DNA of 64,000 nucleotides from Dallia pectoralis (lineage: Eukaryota > Chordata > Actinopteri > Esociformes > Umbridae). Both the position numbers and the translations under genes were made by a program. The notes beneath the pieces are model-generated. The model was not told the DNA's origin and did not search any database. It saw only the letters and a list, made by a program, of their open reading frames with translations. Location: assembly GCA_029465975.1 (NCBI GenBank), contig CM055728.1, positions 7,056,548 through 7,120,547 of the forward strand, in the 5' to 3' direction. Shown piece after piece: positions 24,886 to 42,290 of this stretch (positions within the stretch are counted from its first letter, which is position 1; each line of letters begins with the position of its first letter).

Positions 24886-27800
24886 GACGCATTAGGTAAC
24901 AATCAACTCTTGGTCCTTTCGACCGTGCAAACGTATATTTTCGATTTAAAATATTTACGTGATCATTGTATTCGATATTAGTCTACCACTGGTTCTTCTG
25001 TTAACAATAAAAAACGATGTGTTTTGGCCTATAACATTAATTTGCGATTGCGATCTCCTTTATTTTGTATTAGGCCTACACGGTTCAAACCCGATGAGTT
25101 CACACACAAATGTTGAGTATTTGCAAATCAAGCTTCTGTATGTGGTCATCAAGTGGAGGATATGTTCTTCTAAGTTCTCTAAAAACTGCCTTTTGATTTC
25201 TATTGCACAATAGCATAAAATAAATTAAAATACCTAAATGGATTGTATGATTAATTGAATATAATACTTTACATGTTTTCCTTGTTAAGAACGAGGTTTT
25301 GTATTAGTTCAGATTAAGTCTTAATAATAAATGTTTTTATGTTATATATATAAAAATGAAATAACTGATATAACCGTATATCTAACATTTACTACGTTAC
25401 AGTATATTCTTACTTAATGTTTTAGCAATTAGCAATATGTGTTAAGTTGTATTTGCTCATCTATGATATAGAAATTGCCTATCTTGTTTGACTGAACTAC
25501 ATATATATATATATATATATAGGCCTATTCTTTAGAGCATGCTGGTGTTTCGGCTGTGTGTTAATATAAAAGCTAATTTCAGGCTTCATGATCACGGAGG
25601 AATGCGCTAGTTATTAGGTCTAACAAATTTGCATTGCCCTAAATATAAGCCTGTTTTATTTGTTTTGGTTAGAAGACTACCATGGTAACACAGAGATTTG
25701 TTCAAGACAGCAACGAGGAGCCTATAAGCATATAGTTTTGCGTACAATGAAACTGCGGTTTTAAAAAGGTCAGTCTGAATATAATTCAATGCCAATTCCT
25801 ATCTATCCACAGATTAGTGTAATTCTTACGAATAGTGACTATAGTGCAAGCTAGATTTGTATAATTTGAATTTGAATAAAATACAATTTAATTTGCACTG
25901 ATCGAATGCATTTTAATTACTTGCAACCAAATACCTTTTAGCCTGTATTTTAGCCTGTATTTTAATTTCATCCATTGCACTGAATCAAATTCCCCGGAAT
26001 ATATCGATTGCTATCCCGGAAGAAAATGTCACACGGTGTATTCAAATCCTTCCCGCCGACCCCCCCAACCACTCTCCTCTTTCCCACCTACCACCCACTG
26101 TCGGTTGAACAAAGAGATGGAGGGGAACACATCAGAACTGGTTAAGGTTTTTTTTTTAAAGAAGGCGCTTTACCTTTAATTATCGAGCCTTTAGTTTCGC
26201 AAATGAAGTCTTTTCACATGTATGTTTTTGTAATGATCATTTTACAGTTCCAACAGCAGACCCCCACCGGAATCTAATCGAGATGTCATTGCAGGTCTGA
26301 GTCGGTTTTGTTCTACAATTTCTTCACTCAAGTTATTTTTAAGATGCATCACCAGTTCTTCGAGTCGGTATCCACTATAAATACCATACTTTCGGCTTGA
26401 CTCACAGGCACAAACAATGAATGTCCTTACAAATGAGACGGATAGTCCAGAGAGTGGAGATTTCCAATCAAGGGCGCCTGTTTCTTAAATATCGGCAGCA
26501 GCAGCATCCCTCCAGCAATCCTTCACAGCTCTTTTTGCAGTCGTCGTGGCATTCAGATGCGAAGTATCACCATTGCATCTTAAGATAAGAAAAGCACACT
26601 GTTTAATGCGCAGTGAAACAGTACATGTTTTCTACCGGACACCGCGATGGAAATGATGGAAAGCGGATAAATGTTCCAGGGTCGGTTTTCTCTCTCGTCT
26701 TCTCTCGGTTGGTGCTGATTTGAGCGGCCTCCACATCTCCAGCTGAATGGAGGGGGAGTTGTCCCGGTGCATTACAATGACATTCAGTCCTCATTCATTC
26801 AGCCTCTGTCTAACGCTCTTTGGATAGCAAATGCACCCCATCGGGGGGTCGCAGCCCCCTCATTACACCCCCAATCCTAACACGCAGCCCCCACAATAGC
26901 CCCCGACAAAAGAGAGAGGGGACCCGGCCCTAGTTGTGCTAGATGCGGAACATGGCTATCCTGTGTTTTTGATGACACGCGTGTGTTCAATGAGTCTTTT
27001 TGACAATTTTTTTAGTTAAACTTAAGATTTAGGATGAACGGGGGACATTGTCTGCAGCTGTTGTCATAACATTCTTTGCATTCATTCTCTACCCCTCGCC
27101 CTGTATTAGTTTATGCGTTTCCACTTATACTTATTGTGTTGGTATGAGCTTTTTGCCGGTACATGCTGTAATGTTCGGTAAGCTTCCAGATGTGCTTCAT
27201 CACACACAGCTACAAGTCTGCGTTTCCTGTATAGGCTATTGTCCAGGACAGGAATATGGATCAGGCCTAGATCAAAGCATGACATTTTGCCTAGACTCCA
27301 GGTCTTTATTGTTTAATTTGTACGCCTATTTTAAGTTACTAATAATACACCGTTGACGTCCTATAACGGGATTATGCATTTCAGTTAATATAAATATATG
27401 GTTTCAACACATTGAGATGAATGTTTTATTATACACGTTATAAACTGTGGTATGCCTATATTCTTAATACAATGCACTTAAAAATACGGATTATACAATA
27501 TGCCTGAAGCAACGTAAAAATGATGTAGGCCAACTTATTAGAATGAAGCATGTTTCTTCTATATCAGAGACTCATTGAATACAAGTCACCGATTCAAAGG
27601 CATGGTCCCAATTGGGTTCCATTTCTAGAGTGGTTTATGATAAGTGATATTGCCAGTATAGTTTTTTTTACACTAATAGCTACATCTCGATAGCTTGAAG
27701 CAGGTGCCTGTATGTCGCTATAGGCCTATACACCCAAACATGTATACAGAAAGAATGTGACTACATCTAAACAATAACATGTTTTTCATCATTTTATTAT

Positions 27801-28740
27801 TGTTAAATGACTGTGCACAAACGATTTGCATGCACTTTTTAATATCACAACTGCGTTGATTTTAATAGGGTTTGGCATACCTGCACCTGTCACACAATAC
27901 ATTAGTATGTATGCCAAAATTAATGTTTGGGAAACAACACTGAATCCATGAAAAGTATGTACTCCTGTAAATCGCCTGCTAAATTACTTCAATATTATTA
28001 ATAGTAATCGGCCTAATAATAGGGGCCTGACATTATGAGCTACGAATGAATAATGTATTAAATCAAAATGTTATTGCAATGTGTATAGACTCAGTGCTGA
28101 GTGACATTGAGCTCTGTGGGCCTATAGAATAACTGAAGGAAAACCATCATATAGACGCCATCTTGAAATTTTCAGGTTATTGGGTCCCCTGATGAAAAGG
28201 CCGACTTTCCCAGGGAAATCATACCGATTTCCGAAATTCTGTTGAAGGCCTGGATAGGCACAGCTGGGCCCCTGCTTATGGGCCCTTTAACCAAGGGAGG
28301 GAGAGGTCATCGTCACGGACAACTGGGCATGCCACTGCGGAACAGCTCGTTACGCACCACCTAGTATAGTAGCCTATAGACGTGTACCCTACGTCATATA
28401 ATTTATATGAAAACTATGGGCATAAGGATTATTGGCGTGTAGGCCTATTTATCGAACCAGGTCAGCCTTTCTGCACTTATTGTATTATCAAATATAATAA
28501 TAATAATAATTCGCATTTTACTGTCAGTAAGCCTTTCTTATTGTCAATACAAGATAAGTCACTATATCTGGCTAAACGAAAAATACACGATATAGGGTAA
28601 AATAATTATAAATGAAAAGCAAAACATTTTTCCCATTATCTGCGATGTGGAACTTATAATGCGAAGAGTATTACAAAATTAACACACCTTTTCATAAAAC
28701 CTTTTTTCTTAATACGGGATACTTGTTTGGAGAGGCACAA
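24886..28740. other. Intergenic DNA without recognised genes
   Basis: Mostly AT-rich. A short AT dinucleotide tract lies at 25501-25521. From about 26,040 to 26,960 the composition is more mixed and less repetitive, with a run of CCCCC-rich words, which could be regulatory DNA. No coding exon was supported. Confidence 0.5.
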
Positions 28741-28777
28741 GGAGAGGTATAATTTTGCAAACTTTTCTTAAGTGCAG

Positions 28778-29023
28778 GACCAGAAGGGCCCTCCAGTATT
28801 GTCCGTGGATCGAAAGAGAAACACCTTCACAAAAGAATCCATTGTTATCAGTGAACAATCCAAGGGGCCTAGTAAGCTGTCCTCCACGATCACGCAGCCG
28901 GCTGGTGATTTGAATGCAAGGGGCCCGGACGCACTCACTCTTGTCTCCGCAACTGAAAAAATAGTTGAAATGGTAACCGACGAGATAACAAACACTTGGT
29001 CAAACCATGCACCGCAGCTGTGA
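28778..29023 (+). other. Possible terminal coding exon of unknown product
   Basis: After an acceptor-like CTTTTCTTAAGTGCAG the sequence stays open for 81 codons to a TGA at 29021. The predicted peptide starts DQKGPPVLSVDRKRNTFTKE and ends ITNTWSNHAPQL. It is hydrophilic and free of simple repeats, and has a more coding-like composition than its surroundings. It lacks an ATG near its start, so it would have to be a last exon. I recognise no family. The opposite strand is also open over the same stretch, which weakens the case. A CA microsatellite follows within 45 bp. Confidence 0.25.
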
Positions 29024-29063
29024 ACCCCATTTCGTGGTCCCATCAGACACCCTCCCTCCCTCC

Positions 29064-30315
<1,252 letters not shown>

Positions 30316-30420
30316 TAATTGTCTTGCTCGAGGACAGAATAATTCCCATTTCCGGCTCGGGATTCGATCTAGTAACATTTCAGTCGTACGCTCTAACAAT
30401 TAGGCCAATCAGCCGTTCCT
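30316..30420 (-). mobile_element. Decayed tRNA-related SINE-like fragment
   Basis: TGTCTTGCTCGAGGACAGAA, then GGGATTCGATCTAGTAAC, then GCTCTAACAATTAGGCCAAT read, on the minus strand, like the tRNA-derived head of common fish interspersed repeats. A TTAGAGC segment and a GATCGAATCCCGAGCC box-B-like segment are both visible. A related copy lies at 41390-41500. Confidence 0.45.
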
Positions 30421-30621
30421 TATAAATGCATAATATATGAGAATTTCTAAGGATACTGAAATGGCTTTAGCTTTGAACTAGACTTGGCATAGCAAAAAAT
30501 ACAACATTTGACAGGGAATGTTATTTTTCAGTGACAAAACTAACCGACTAACGGTTTGATACCTATTAAAAAGATGAACTGTCAAGCCTCTGCATCAGAT
30601 TAATGATCTGTCTTGTGTCTA

Positions 30622-30770
<149 letters not shown>

Positions 30771-32819
30771 AGAAAGACGCATAACCTAAGTTATTATCCC
30801 CACGCTAATTCTCTACCCAAACCTATACCAAATCTCTATTTAAAAATAACATTTTCTGTATGTGCCTTGGTTTATACCTACTGAGATAAGTACATGTTGC
30901 AGTGGCCTCTTACTTTAAGGATATCACCATTTAAATGACATGTAAATGCCTTGAAATACATGTTTAACATCAGTATCAATGTTAGATTCCTTCAAATTGT
31001 TTAGGAAATGTCAAAATACAGTTACTTTGGTCAGCCAACAGCAGGGTACAACATGTCCACAACGACTGTAGGCCTATATGGTGCTACTGGAAAGATTCAG
31101 TGTGTATCAATCAGACAATCAAATGGATTTCATAAAGCCCATTTTACATTAGCATGTTGTTACAAAGTGCTTTAACAAAACGGTCATCTTAAAAACCCAA
31201 AGAGCGAGCAACAACAGGGTAACATAATAGGTTTGGAACTTATAGGAAGAAACCTATATAGGGTAAAGACCCAGAGGGTTTGCCAGTTCAGAACATTTTA
31301 AGAGTACCAATTGTAATAATTCATATATATACTAATAATATTAATATAATGTGCACTGTGCCCAGAGTCAATAAGACATAATCCAGAAAGTCAGACGCAT
31401 GACCATATGGACAATATGGGGGGTCAGGGGAGTGGCAGCTGAAATCGTCAGGTAGCCTATGGTCAGGTGGTGGGAATTCACGCGCTTAGCCAATGCAACA
31501 TCTGCAGTCTCCCAATGCAAATCAATGGTATTTCTCACAATTAATTATAGTATAAAGAATTATTTTAGGGTCCGTTCTGATACCATGTGATGGGCTATGT
31601 CTATGCTATAGTCAACTACTGAACTGGTGCATGCAGGGATATACAGAAAAGCCCGGTGCGTAGTGAATAATACGGTACGCTTAATGGCCTCATAGATATT
31701 CATTGCTGCCGGTTGTAAAACCAGTCGGATAAAGATGCGTTTGAACCTGTGGAAATGCGATGACAAGGCTGGTGGAGATGCAGTGAGCTATCGCCACTTC
31801 TCCGGTGCGAATGTGAGTTTGCATTTCATTCGTCTAGAAAACAAAAGCATTTAAAACTGGCTTTAGAGTCGAACTTCAGTGTGCGGATTTGCACGCACGC
31901 ACGCGCGCGCATCCCCACGTACACCATTGTCTCAGAAGTGGATGCCATATACACATGGAGGCATGTGCGTTTCAAAGCACAGCGCAAAGCACCATGGAAA
32001 TGCGGAAGAGTGCAAACATCGGAATTGATGTTGATGGGGCTTCATGCATTTTCTCTATGTTTCACTGTCACACCAATCGTTGTATGTGTGAGACCATGTG
32101 TTTCTGCATAAGTGGGTTTGTGACACTGTTTATGGCTGTGTGGTTGTGACTGTGTGTATTCTGCTTTAAGGTTTACTGGGCCTCCTGCAGATTGAGTGGA
32201 GTTTGGTAAAGAAGTGTTCAGGCATCTCACATGAAATAACAACCATGCATAAAATATGCATGCAAAAAATAAAATTAAAATACTTGAGCCCCTTTCGGTC
32301 TATCAGTTGTGTGTGTGTGAGCGTCTTTTTGTTTGTGCTCATTACATGCATAACATCAACAATCAGCTTGTGAATATGAAGTGTACAGATGAGAAAGTGT
32401 TAGTTTAGCCTACACGTTTTTGTTGCGATGCCAGTAACTATAATCAACAATACACATCCGTGACATGGAGGTATGTGTTCTTACCCTAAAGTCTCTCAGA
32501 AACCATAACCTTTTATACACACACGGATGTTCGTGATTTGGTGGCCAGTGGTCGCCTTAGCCACCTTTTTCAGTGAACATGGATGGTTGTAGCAGATCCT
32601 ATAGAATATTGTATACAATCTATAGGGATTTACAGTAGTGACAGCATACCATATGTTATTTTCCAATATGCTATGCTCATACCAAGTGACCTACACAAGA
32701 CTGTGACATTACTGATGAAATTACCTTTAAAAAACTGCCAAATACTGGTGAATTAGGAATTATTTTTTGAAATCTTTATGACACACACACATTCATCCAC
32801 ACACACACAGAGCTATAAT
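30771..32819. other. Intergenic DNA, nothing recognised
   Basis: No supported exon. Short CA, GT and CG-alternating tracts near 31,890-31,915 and 32,310. Confidence 0.5.
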
Positions 32820-32859
32820 TTAACCCCTGTGACCACCAGAATCCCCACCCCCCTCCGCT

Positions 32860-32975
32860 TATTGGTTCGAGCTCCAGTTGAGAGGTCAGGGACTTTGCAT
32901 ACAGCTGTGGTCACATTTACCACACACTCTTCCCATAAGAGCAGCGAGAGACAGCCGGATATATAGGCTGCAGTG
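32860..32975 (+). promoter_or_regulatory. Weak candidate core promoter (CCAAT and TATA)
   Basis: An inverted CCAAT box (TTATTGGTTCG, about 32860) lies about 95 bp upstream of a TATA-like GATATATAGG (about 32958), with GGCTGCAGTG following as a possible start region. In between are TTTGCATACA and TGTGGTCACA. No coding exon was found downstream, so this may be chance. Confidence 0.2.
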
Positions 32976-34735
32976 TGTGTGGGTGTAGCTGACGATTACG
33001 GTTTTTGTGGCTGTATTTACACATTCCCTTTCAATTAATTACATATTATAGACTAGTGCATTCTATATAACCATTTTCGCAATAGGTCTCGGCACTTAAT
33101 ATCAAATTCCAGTTACAATTCAATTACTAACACGTCTGCACTAAGGCAATTACTGCCTATGAATAAAAACTAGTTTCCGATTGGCCTCACCTTTTTGTAT
33201 TTATATGAGATAAAAATACATGTTTCCCTCCCTCGTGCAGTTTCCAATTTGATATGCTGCAAAGAAAGGGAGATAGGTATGTTTTTCTGCGCTGTCATCT
33301 CGGTATGCTCTCTGCTCACACGGCATAGCCTGTGTAAAACTGACATCCGGGAATATGTGGAGCTAGGGAACAAAATAAGGCCAAACCCTCACATCCAATA
33401 GGACACGAACAGACATGCATATCAGTTGAATATAATAAGGGTGTAATTTAGGTATATAAAACAATTGCACAAGTCAAATGAATCAATTTAAATCGATGTG
33501 CATATTGTATTTAACATAAATGTGTAGTCTAAATGACCACTGAGCTGATATTTGGTTGACCTGAGTATTTGTTTTTACAGACACTCACATGTTGGTATAG
33601 ATTTATACATCCCTGAATAATAACAGTTACTCCAGTCTGATCTCAAATTGAATGGACGTAAACCAAAATACAGTATGGTGAATTATTTTTGATAAAATTC
33701 CAATGAATCATATATAAAAAAACAAAGGCATTCCCAGTCTTCACATCAAATAAATGTATGACCTTAAACGGCTGGTGGATGATGTATATCGTTTCTGGGG
33801 GAAGTGTTTAAGTCTTCCATAAAGAGATTAGAGTGGATGATTGGGTTGTATGGACTGTGCTGCGTGGTTATCAGTCCTAACCTTATAGTGATACAGTTAT
33901 CCCTCCATTGTCTGCTCTGCCATTGTCTCTCTCTCTCTACCAGGCGCATAGTGCAGATGTGAATGTGATATGACAATAAGTGCCAATTATTATACAAGCG
34001 AGTGCCTGGTTCCTTTCAACCTTTCACCACAGAATAGTTGGTAGGGGATTACACTGTAATCTTCAATACATGTCAGCCGCTTTGGCACGTTATGGGGATA
34101 GTTGTTTTTTCGTCGTCGTCGTCGTTATTGTCGGTGATGTGTGTGTGTGTGTGTGTGCGTATTGAAGAAACAGAAAGTGTGTCACGTGTATATCGACGCG
34201 GAGGAGGAGTTGGTGATGCTTTCGGTAAGGCACGTGTGCGAATACTACTCTTTATTTCTCTCTTTCTTCTCTTTTCTTTCCTAACTCTTTATAAGAAGGT
34301 GTTAAATGATCGAAATTATTCCTGGCTATTATATCCAATTAATGCCTGCTCGTGGTGTTTTATTGTGCTGTAAACTGCTATTGCTTATGGCTCAGTGGGC
34401 AAACACAATAGGTGTGAGTATGGCTGGCCTCCAGTGCTGGCTCTGGATCAGTTATAGGGAGGGACCGTGGGGGGCCACAGCCCATAGGGGCCTAGCCAGG
34501 CCACTCTAAATCAGTTCGTTTTGGACGAGCTCCTATTCCTCCTGTTACAAGAGGCCATTATAGACTTGTTTAAATACTCTGGCCGAGAGGAAAACGCTTC
34601 CAACCACTAGCTGACCACACGCAATGCTTTACGCCCTCATTTCTCTGACGCTTTGTCGTTTTCTCTCGTTTTCCTTCTCTGGCTTGTGGTCCGTCTTTTT
34701 TTTTCTCTCTCTCTGATGTTCTGTTTTGCTCCTAG
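32976..34735. other. Intergenic DNA, nothing recognised
   Basis: No supported exon. A short TCG trinucleotide run with a following GT tract lies near 34109-34160. Confidence 0.5.
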
Positions 34736-35065
34736 TTTGTGTGTGCGCGCATTGGTGTGCGTGTGTGTATTGTTGGCGTGTGCGTGTGTGTAGTGTTGGC
34801 GTGTGCGTGCGTGTAGTGTTGGTGTGCGTGCGTGTGTGCGCGTGTTGGTGTGCGTGTGTGTAGTGTTGGTGTGCGTGCGTGTGTGCGCGTGTTGGTGTGC
34901 GCGTGCGTGTAGTGTTGGTATGTGCGTGTGTGTGTAGTGTTGGTATGTGCGTGTGTGTAGTGTTGGTGTGTGCGTGCGTGTAGTGTTGGTATGTGCGTGT
35001 GTGTGTAGTGTTGGTATGTGCGTGTGTGCGCGTGTTGGTGTGCGTGTGTGTAGTGTTTGTGTGGC
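34736..35065. repeat. GT-rich mosaic minisatellite
   Basis: Irregular units built from GTGTAGTGTTGG(T/C)(G/A)TG plus runs of TGCGTG. Unit length varies, which indicates a microsatellite that has acquired a longer, imperfect period. Confidence 0.9.
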
Positions 35066-35994
35066 TTCATGTGCAGGTTGTTACATCAGCTATAGCCACA
35101 GGCTCTTCTTTTTATACTATAAACGTTTGACTAATGGAGTGTCTCTGTTACTACAGTCCCACAGAGCTCTCAGTGTGTTTATAATGCTACTGTCCTCTTT
35201 TAATAAAGCAACGTTTAAAGCACAACTTTAACCTCAATGTCCATAGTTGTGTCTTAGTTCCGTTAGTTTGTTTCTCTTACAAGTGCATTGGCCTTGAAAC
35301 TACAGAATATTCCCCATAATGACCAAGCAAATGTGACAATTTATTCATGATGTATCTGATTCAGTCTGAAGTCCTGAGTTTTTTTGAAGGGCTTCTCACG
35401 ATTTTTGTTCGTTCATCTATCATTCAATCATGACCAGCCTCTCAGTCCTCGCAGCTGAGAAGCATCCCTGTACCTGAGTCTTCCACCAACATGCTTCACC
35501 GTAAGGATGTTTTTTTTTTACAGCTGATGAGCAGTACATTTTCATGACAGACATAGTATTTCGAATTCATGCCTAATTGTCACATCATAAATAGATAGAT
35601 AGAGAATAAAAAATAGAGAATCATATGTCTAGAGAAACTTTTTCTTCATGTTCTCACAGTCTGCATGTCATAGCCACTCTACTATAAAGGCTTGATTGAT
35701 GGAATGCTGCAGAGATGGTTGTCCTTCTGGAAGGTTCCCTTCTGAAGGGAATTTGATTCAGATCTGACTGTTGACTCTTCCAGACTTATTCCATTTCACA
35801 ATGATGACACAATGAATGTATAGATAACTTTTCCCAGACTATTACTTCTACACATTTCTATCTTGTATATGATGATTTCCTTGGACTTTATGGCTTGGTT
35901 TTTGCTCTGACATGCACTGTAGAGTTTGGGACCTTATATAGATCGTCCTGTATTGAAAATTAAGTATGCTTTATTTAGAAAATTGAAAATAAAT
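35066..35994. other. Intergenic DNA, nothing recognised
   Basis: AT-rich, with a short GATA tract near 35590. No exon supported. Confidence 0.5.
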
Positions 35995-37185
35995 CCTAAA
36001 ACGGAAATTTAAAGGTGGCCAACCAAAAGCACCCGGGAATGAGGACCTAATGTCCTCACTTGTAATAGTACCCCCACCCCCTGGGAACCCTGGCAGAGGT
36101 GGTTCCGCTGGGGGCCTCTCAAGCGGAAGGTCGGCTTTTCTCTACCGGGCTTCACCAGCACTGGCTGACCTTAATGGACTAGCTCTGGCTGACCGGGCTG
36201 AAGGCTTTGGTGGTAGAGGTAGAGGCCCATCCTCGTCTACCTCTGGTGGCGGAGTTAGAGGCCAGTCCTCGTCTACCTCTAGTGGCGGAGGTAGAGGCCA
36301 GTCCTCGTCTACCTCTAGTGGCGGAGTTAGAGGCCAGTCCTCGTCTACCTCTAGTGGCGGAGTTAGAGGACAGTCCTCGTCTACCTCTGGTTGCGGAGTT
36401 GGAGGCCAGTCCTCGTCTACCTCTAGTGGCGGAGGTAGAGGATATGCTGGCTGTGGGATGCGCTGGAAGCTCCTGCCGGGCGTGGCTGGTGTTCTACCGC
36501 CACCTGCTTGCTCTGTCCAATGTGTAGGAAGTCTCCTGCGGCCCTCCAAGAACACCCCTTTAGCCCCCCCCCAAAAAATACTTTGGGGTAGCTTCATGGG
36601 TGCCTCTTCGGTCTGCGGTCTTCTCCCTCAGAGGATCGCAGACCCGATGTTACTGGCCCTGGTAAGCACAGAGATTTCTATATTCCTCTTTGGGCGTCTC
36701 GGGCTTACTCCATGCCCACTGCTCTGGGGTGTGACAGTGAGCTTCTTCCATCGGGGTACTTAGCAAAACTCCTTGAGAATTCCACTTTGTCAGGCTCTGC
36801 TGGCTCACTTGTTTCTTTGGGCTTGGCATTCTGTCACGAATCCTTAGGGGTGTACTGCAGGAAGAAACTAAGCGCAGAGCCTTGAACAACGTTCAATGGG
36901 TTTTGAAATACATAAAACAAACATGACAACGAACGGAAAACATAAACTCTGTATTGAAGATAAAGTGCCCTTTACATAAAGCATCAACTAACTTCAAAAA
37001 CAGTGCAAACAAATAACAACACTTATCAACATGACTGAAATGTAACATAGAAACAATGCCAAGTGCCACAGTGCAACCAAACCCAGTAAACTATATTGAC
37101 CTGTTGTGTGTGATTACAAAGCCCAAAATAGAAATTAAAAGGTGGCCAACCAAAAACACCCCACCTATTGTCCTCACTCGTAACA
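35995..37185 (-). mobile_element. Internally deleted LTR retrotransposon (probably Ty3/gypsy-like), minus strand
   Basis: Read on the minus strand, a TG..CA-bounded segment at 36832-37185 behaves as a 5' LTR. It begins TGTTACGAGTGAGGACAAT and ends GGATTCGTGACA. It is followed at once by an ATG frame (MPSPKKQVSQQSLTKWNSQG) that stops after about 60 codons. A second, truncated copy of the LTR start lies at about 35995-36068, preceded on that strand by a G-rich purine tract. Between them, in place of gag-pol, is a short region with a 36-bp minisatellite. I infer a non-autonomous or internally deleted copy. No polymerase remains, so family placement is tentative. Confidence 0.5.
36208..36441. repeat. 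36-bp minisatellite inside the LTR element, about 6.5 copies
   Basis: The unit is GTGGCGGAGTTAGAGGCCAG and TCCTCGTCTACCTCTA. Because 36 is a multiple of 3, both strands stay open: GQSSSTSSGG-type repeats on + and EVDEDWPLTPPL-type repeats on the minus strand, which is the element's own sense. Confidence 0.93.
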
Positions 37186-41389
<4,204 letters not shown>

Positions 41390-41500
41390 GTCTTGCTCAA
41401 GGACAGAAAAACTGATTGGGTTTCCTTTGCCGGATTATGGACTTGATCAAACAATCTTTGGTCCACTGGGCTGATGCTTTAACCATTAGGTACAACTTCA
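41390..41500 (-). mobile_element. Second decayed SINE-like fragment
   Basis: CTGTCTTGCTCAAGGACAGA followed after a spacer by TGATGCTTTAACCATTAGGT shares layout and words with the piece at 30316-30420, in the same orientation. Both look like old copies of one tRNA-related family. Confidence 0.4.
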
Positions 41501-41858
41501 AAATAACAGTGTTGGTGATAAATAAGCCCTTTGACTTTTATTGAATACAACTAAACTTCCTTTAATTTTAATGATGTTTTTAGTAAATTAAAATGTGGTA
41601 AATTAAAATGCTCAATAATGAAATAAACATTGGAAGTGTAAAAGGGACTTAGACAGTTAGCTCTGACAATTAGTGGTAAACTGTTCCTGGCTAATGAGAG
41701 GTTGGAGAACACCATGTTTTAAGAGAATACATCTGTCACAACTGTACGTATTTGGAAGCTTAGGTTATTATAAAAGTGTGTGCACTTATTCATGGACAAC
41801 AATTTACTTTCAGCAAACATCCATGACGCATTAATTTCACACCTGTTCGCCTGCAATG

Positions 41859-42290
41859 AACATGTTATAACTATAATGTAAATATGTGGCATGCCTACTG
41901 AATAGCAAATAGAGTATGCAGTATGAACATGTTATAACTATAATGTAAATATGTGGCATGCCTACTGAATAGCAAATAGAGTATGCAGTATGAACATGTT
42001 ATAACTATAATGTAAATGCATGCCTACTGAATAGCAAATAGAGTATGCAGTATGAACATGTTATAACTATAATGTAAATGCATGTCTACTGAATAGCAAA
42101 TGAGTATGCAATATGAACATGTTATATCTGTAATGTAAATGCATGCCTACTGAATAGCAAATGAGTATGCAGTATGAACATGTTATAACTGTAATGTGAA
42201 TGCATGCCTACTGAATAGCAAATGAGTATGCAGTATGAACATGTTATAACTGTAATGTAAATGCATGCCTACTGAATAGATAATGAGAAT
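41859..42290. repeat. 60-67-bp tandem repeat, 7 copies
   Basis: The unit contains GAACATGTTATAACTATAAT and GCATGCCTACTGAATAGCAA. The first two copies are 67 bp, the next about 62 bp (loss of TATGTG), and the later ones about 60 bp (loss of two more bases in AAATAGAGTATG). Confidence 0.93.

Noticed and set aside
32860..32890. tRNA-like box B (GGTTCGAGCTCC)
   Set aside because: Spacing does not fit the consensus and no box A or cloverleaf can be built around it.
36050..36763. 237-codon + strand ORF rich in Gly, Ser and Arg (looks like an RGG-type protein)
   Set aside because: It is antisense to a decayed LTR element, and the repeated part is a 36-bp array open on both strands.
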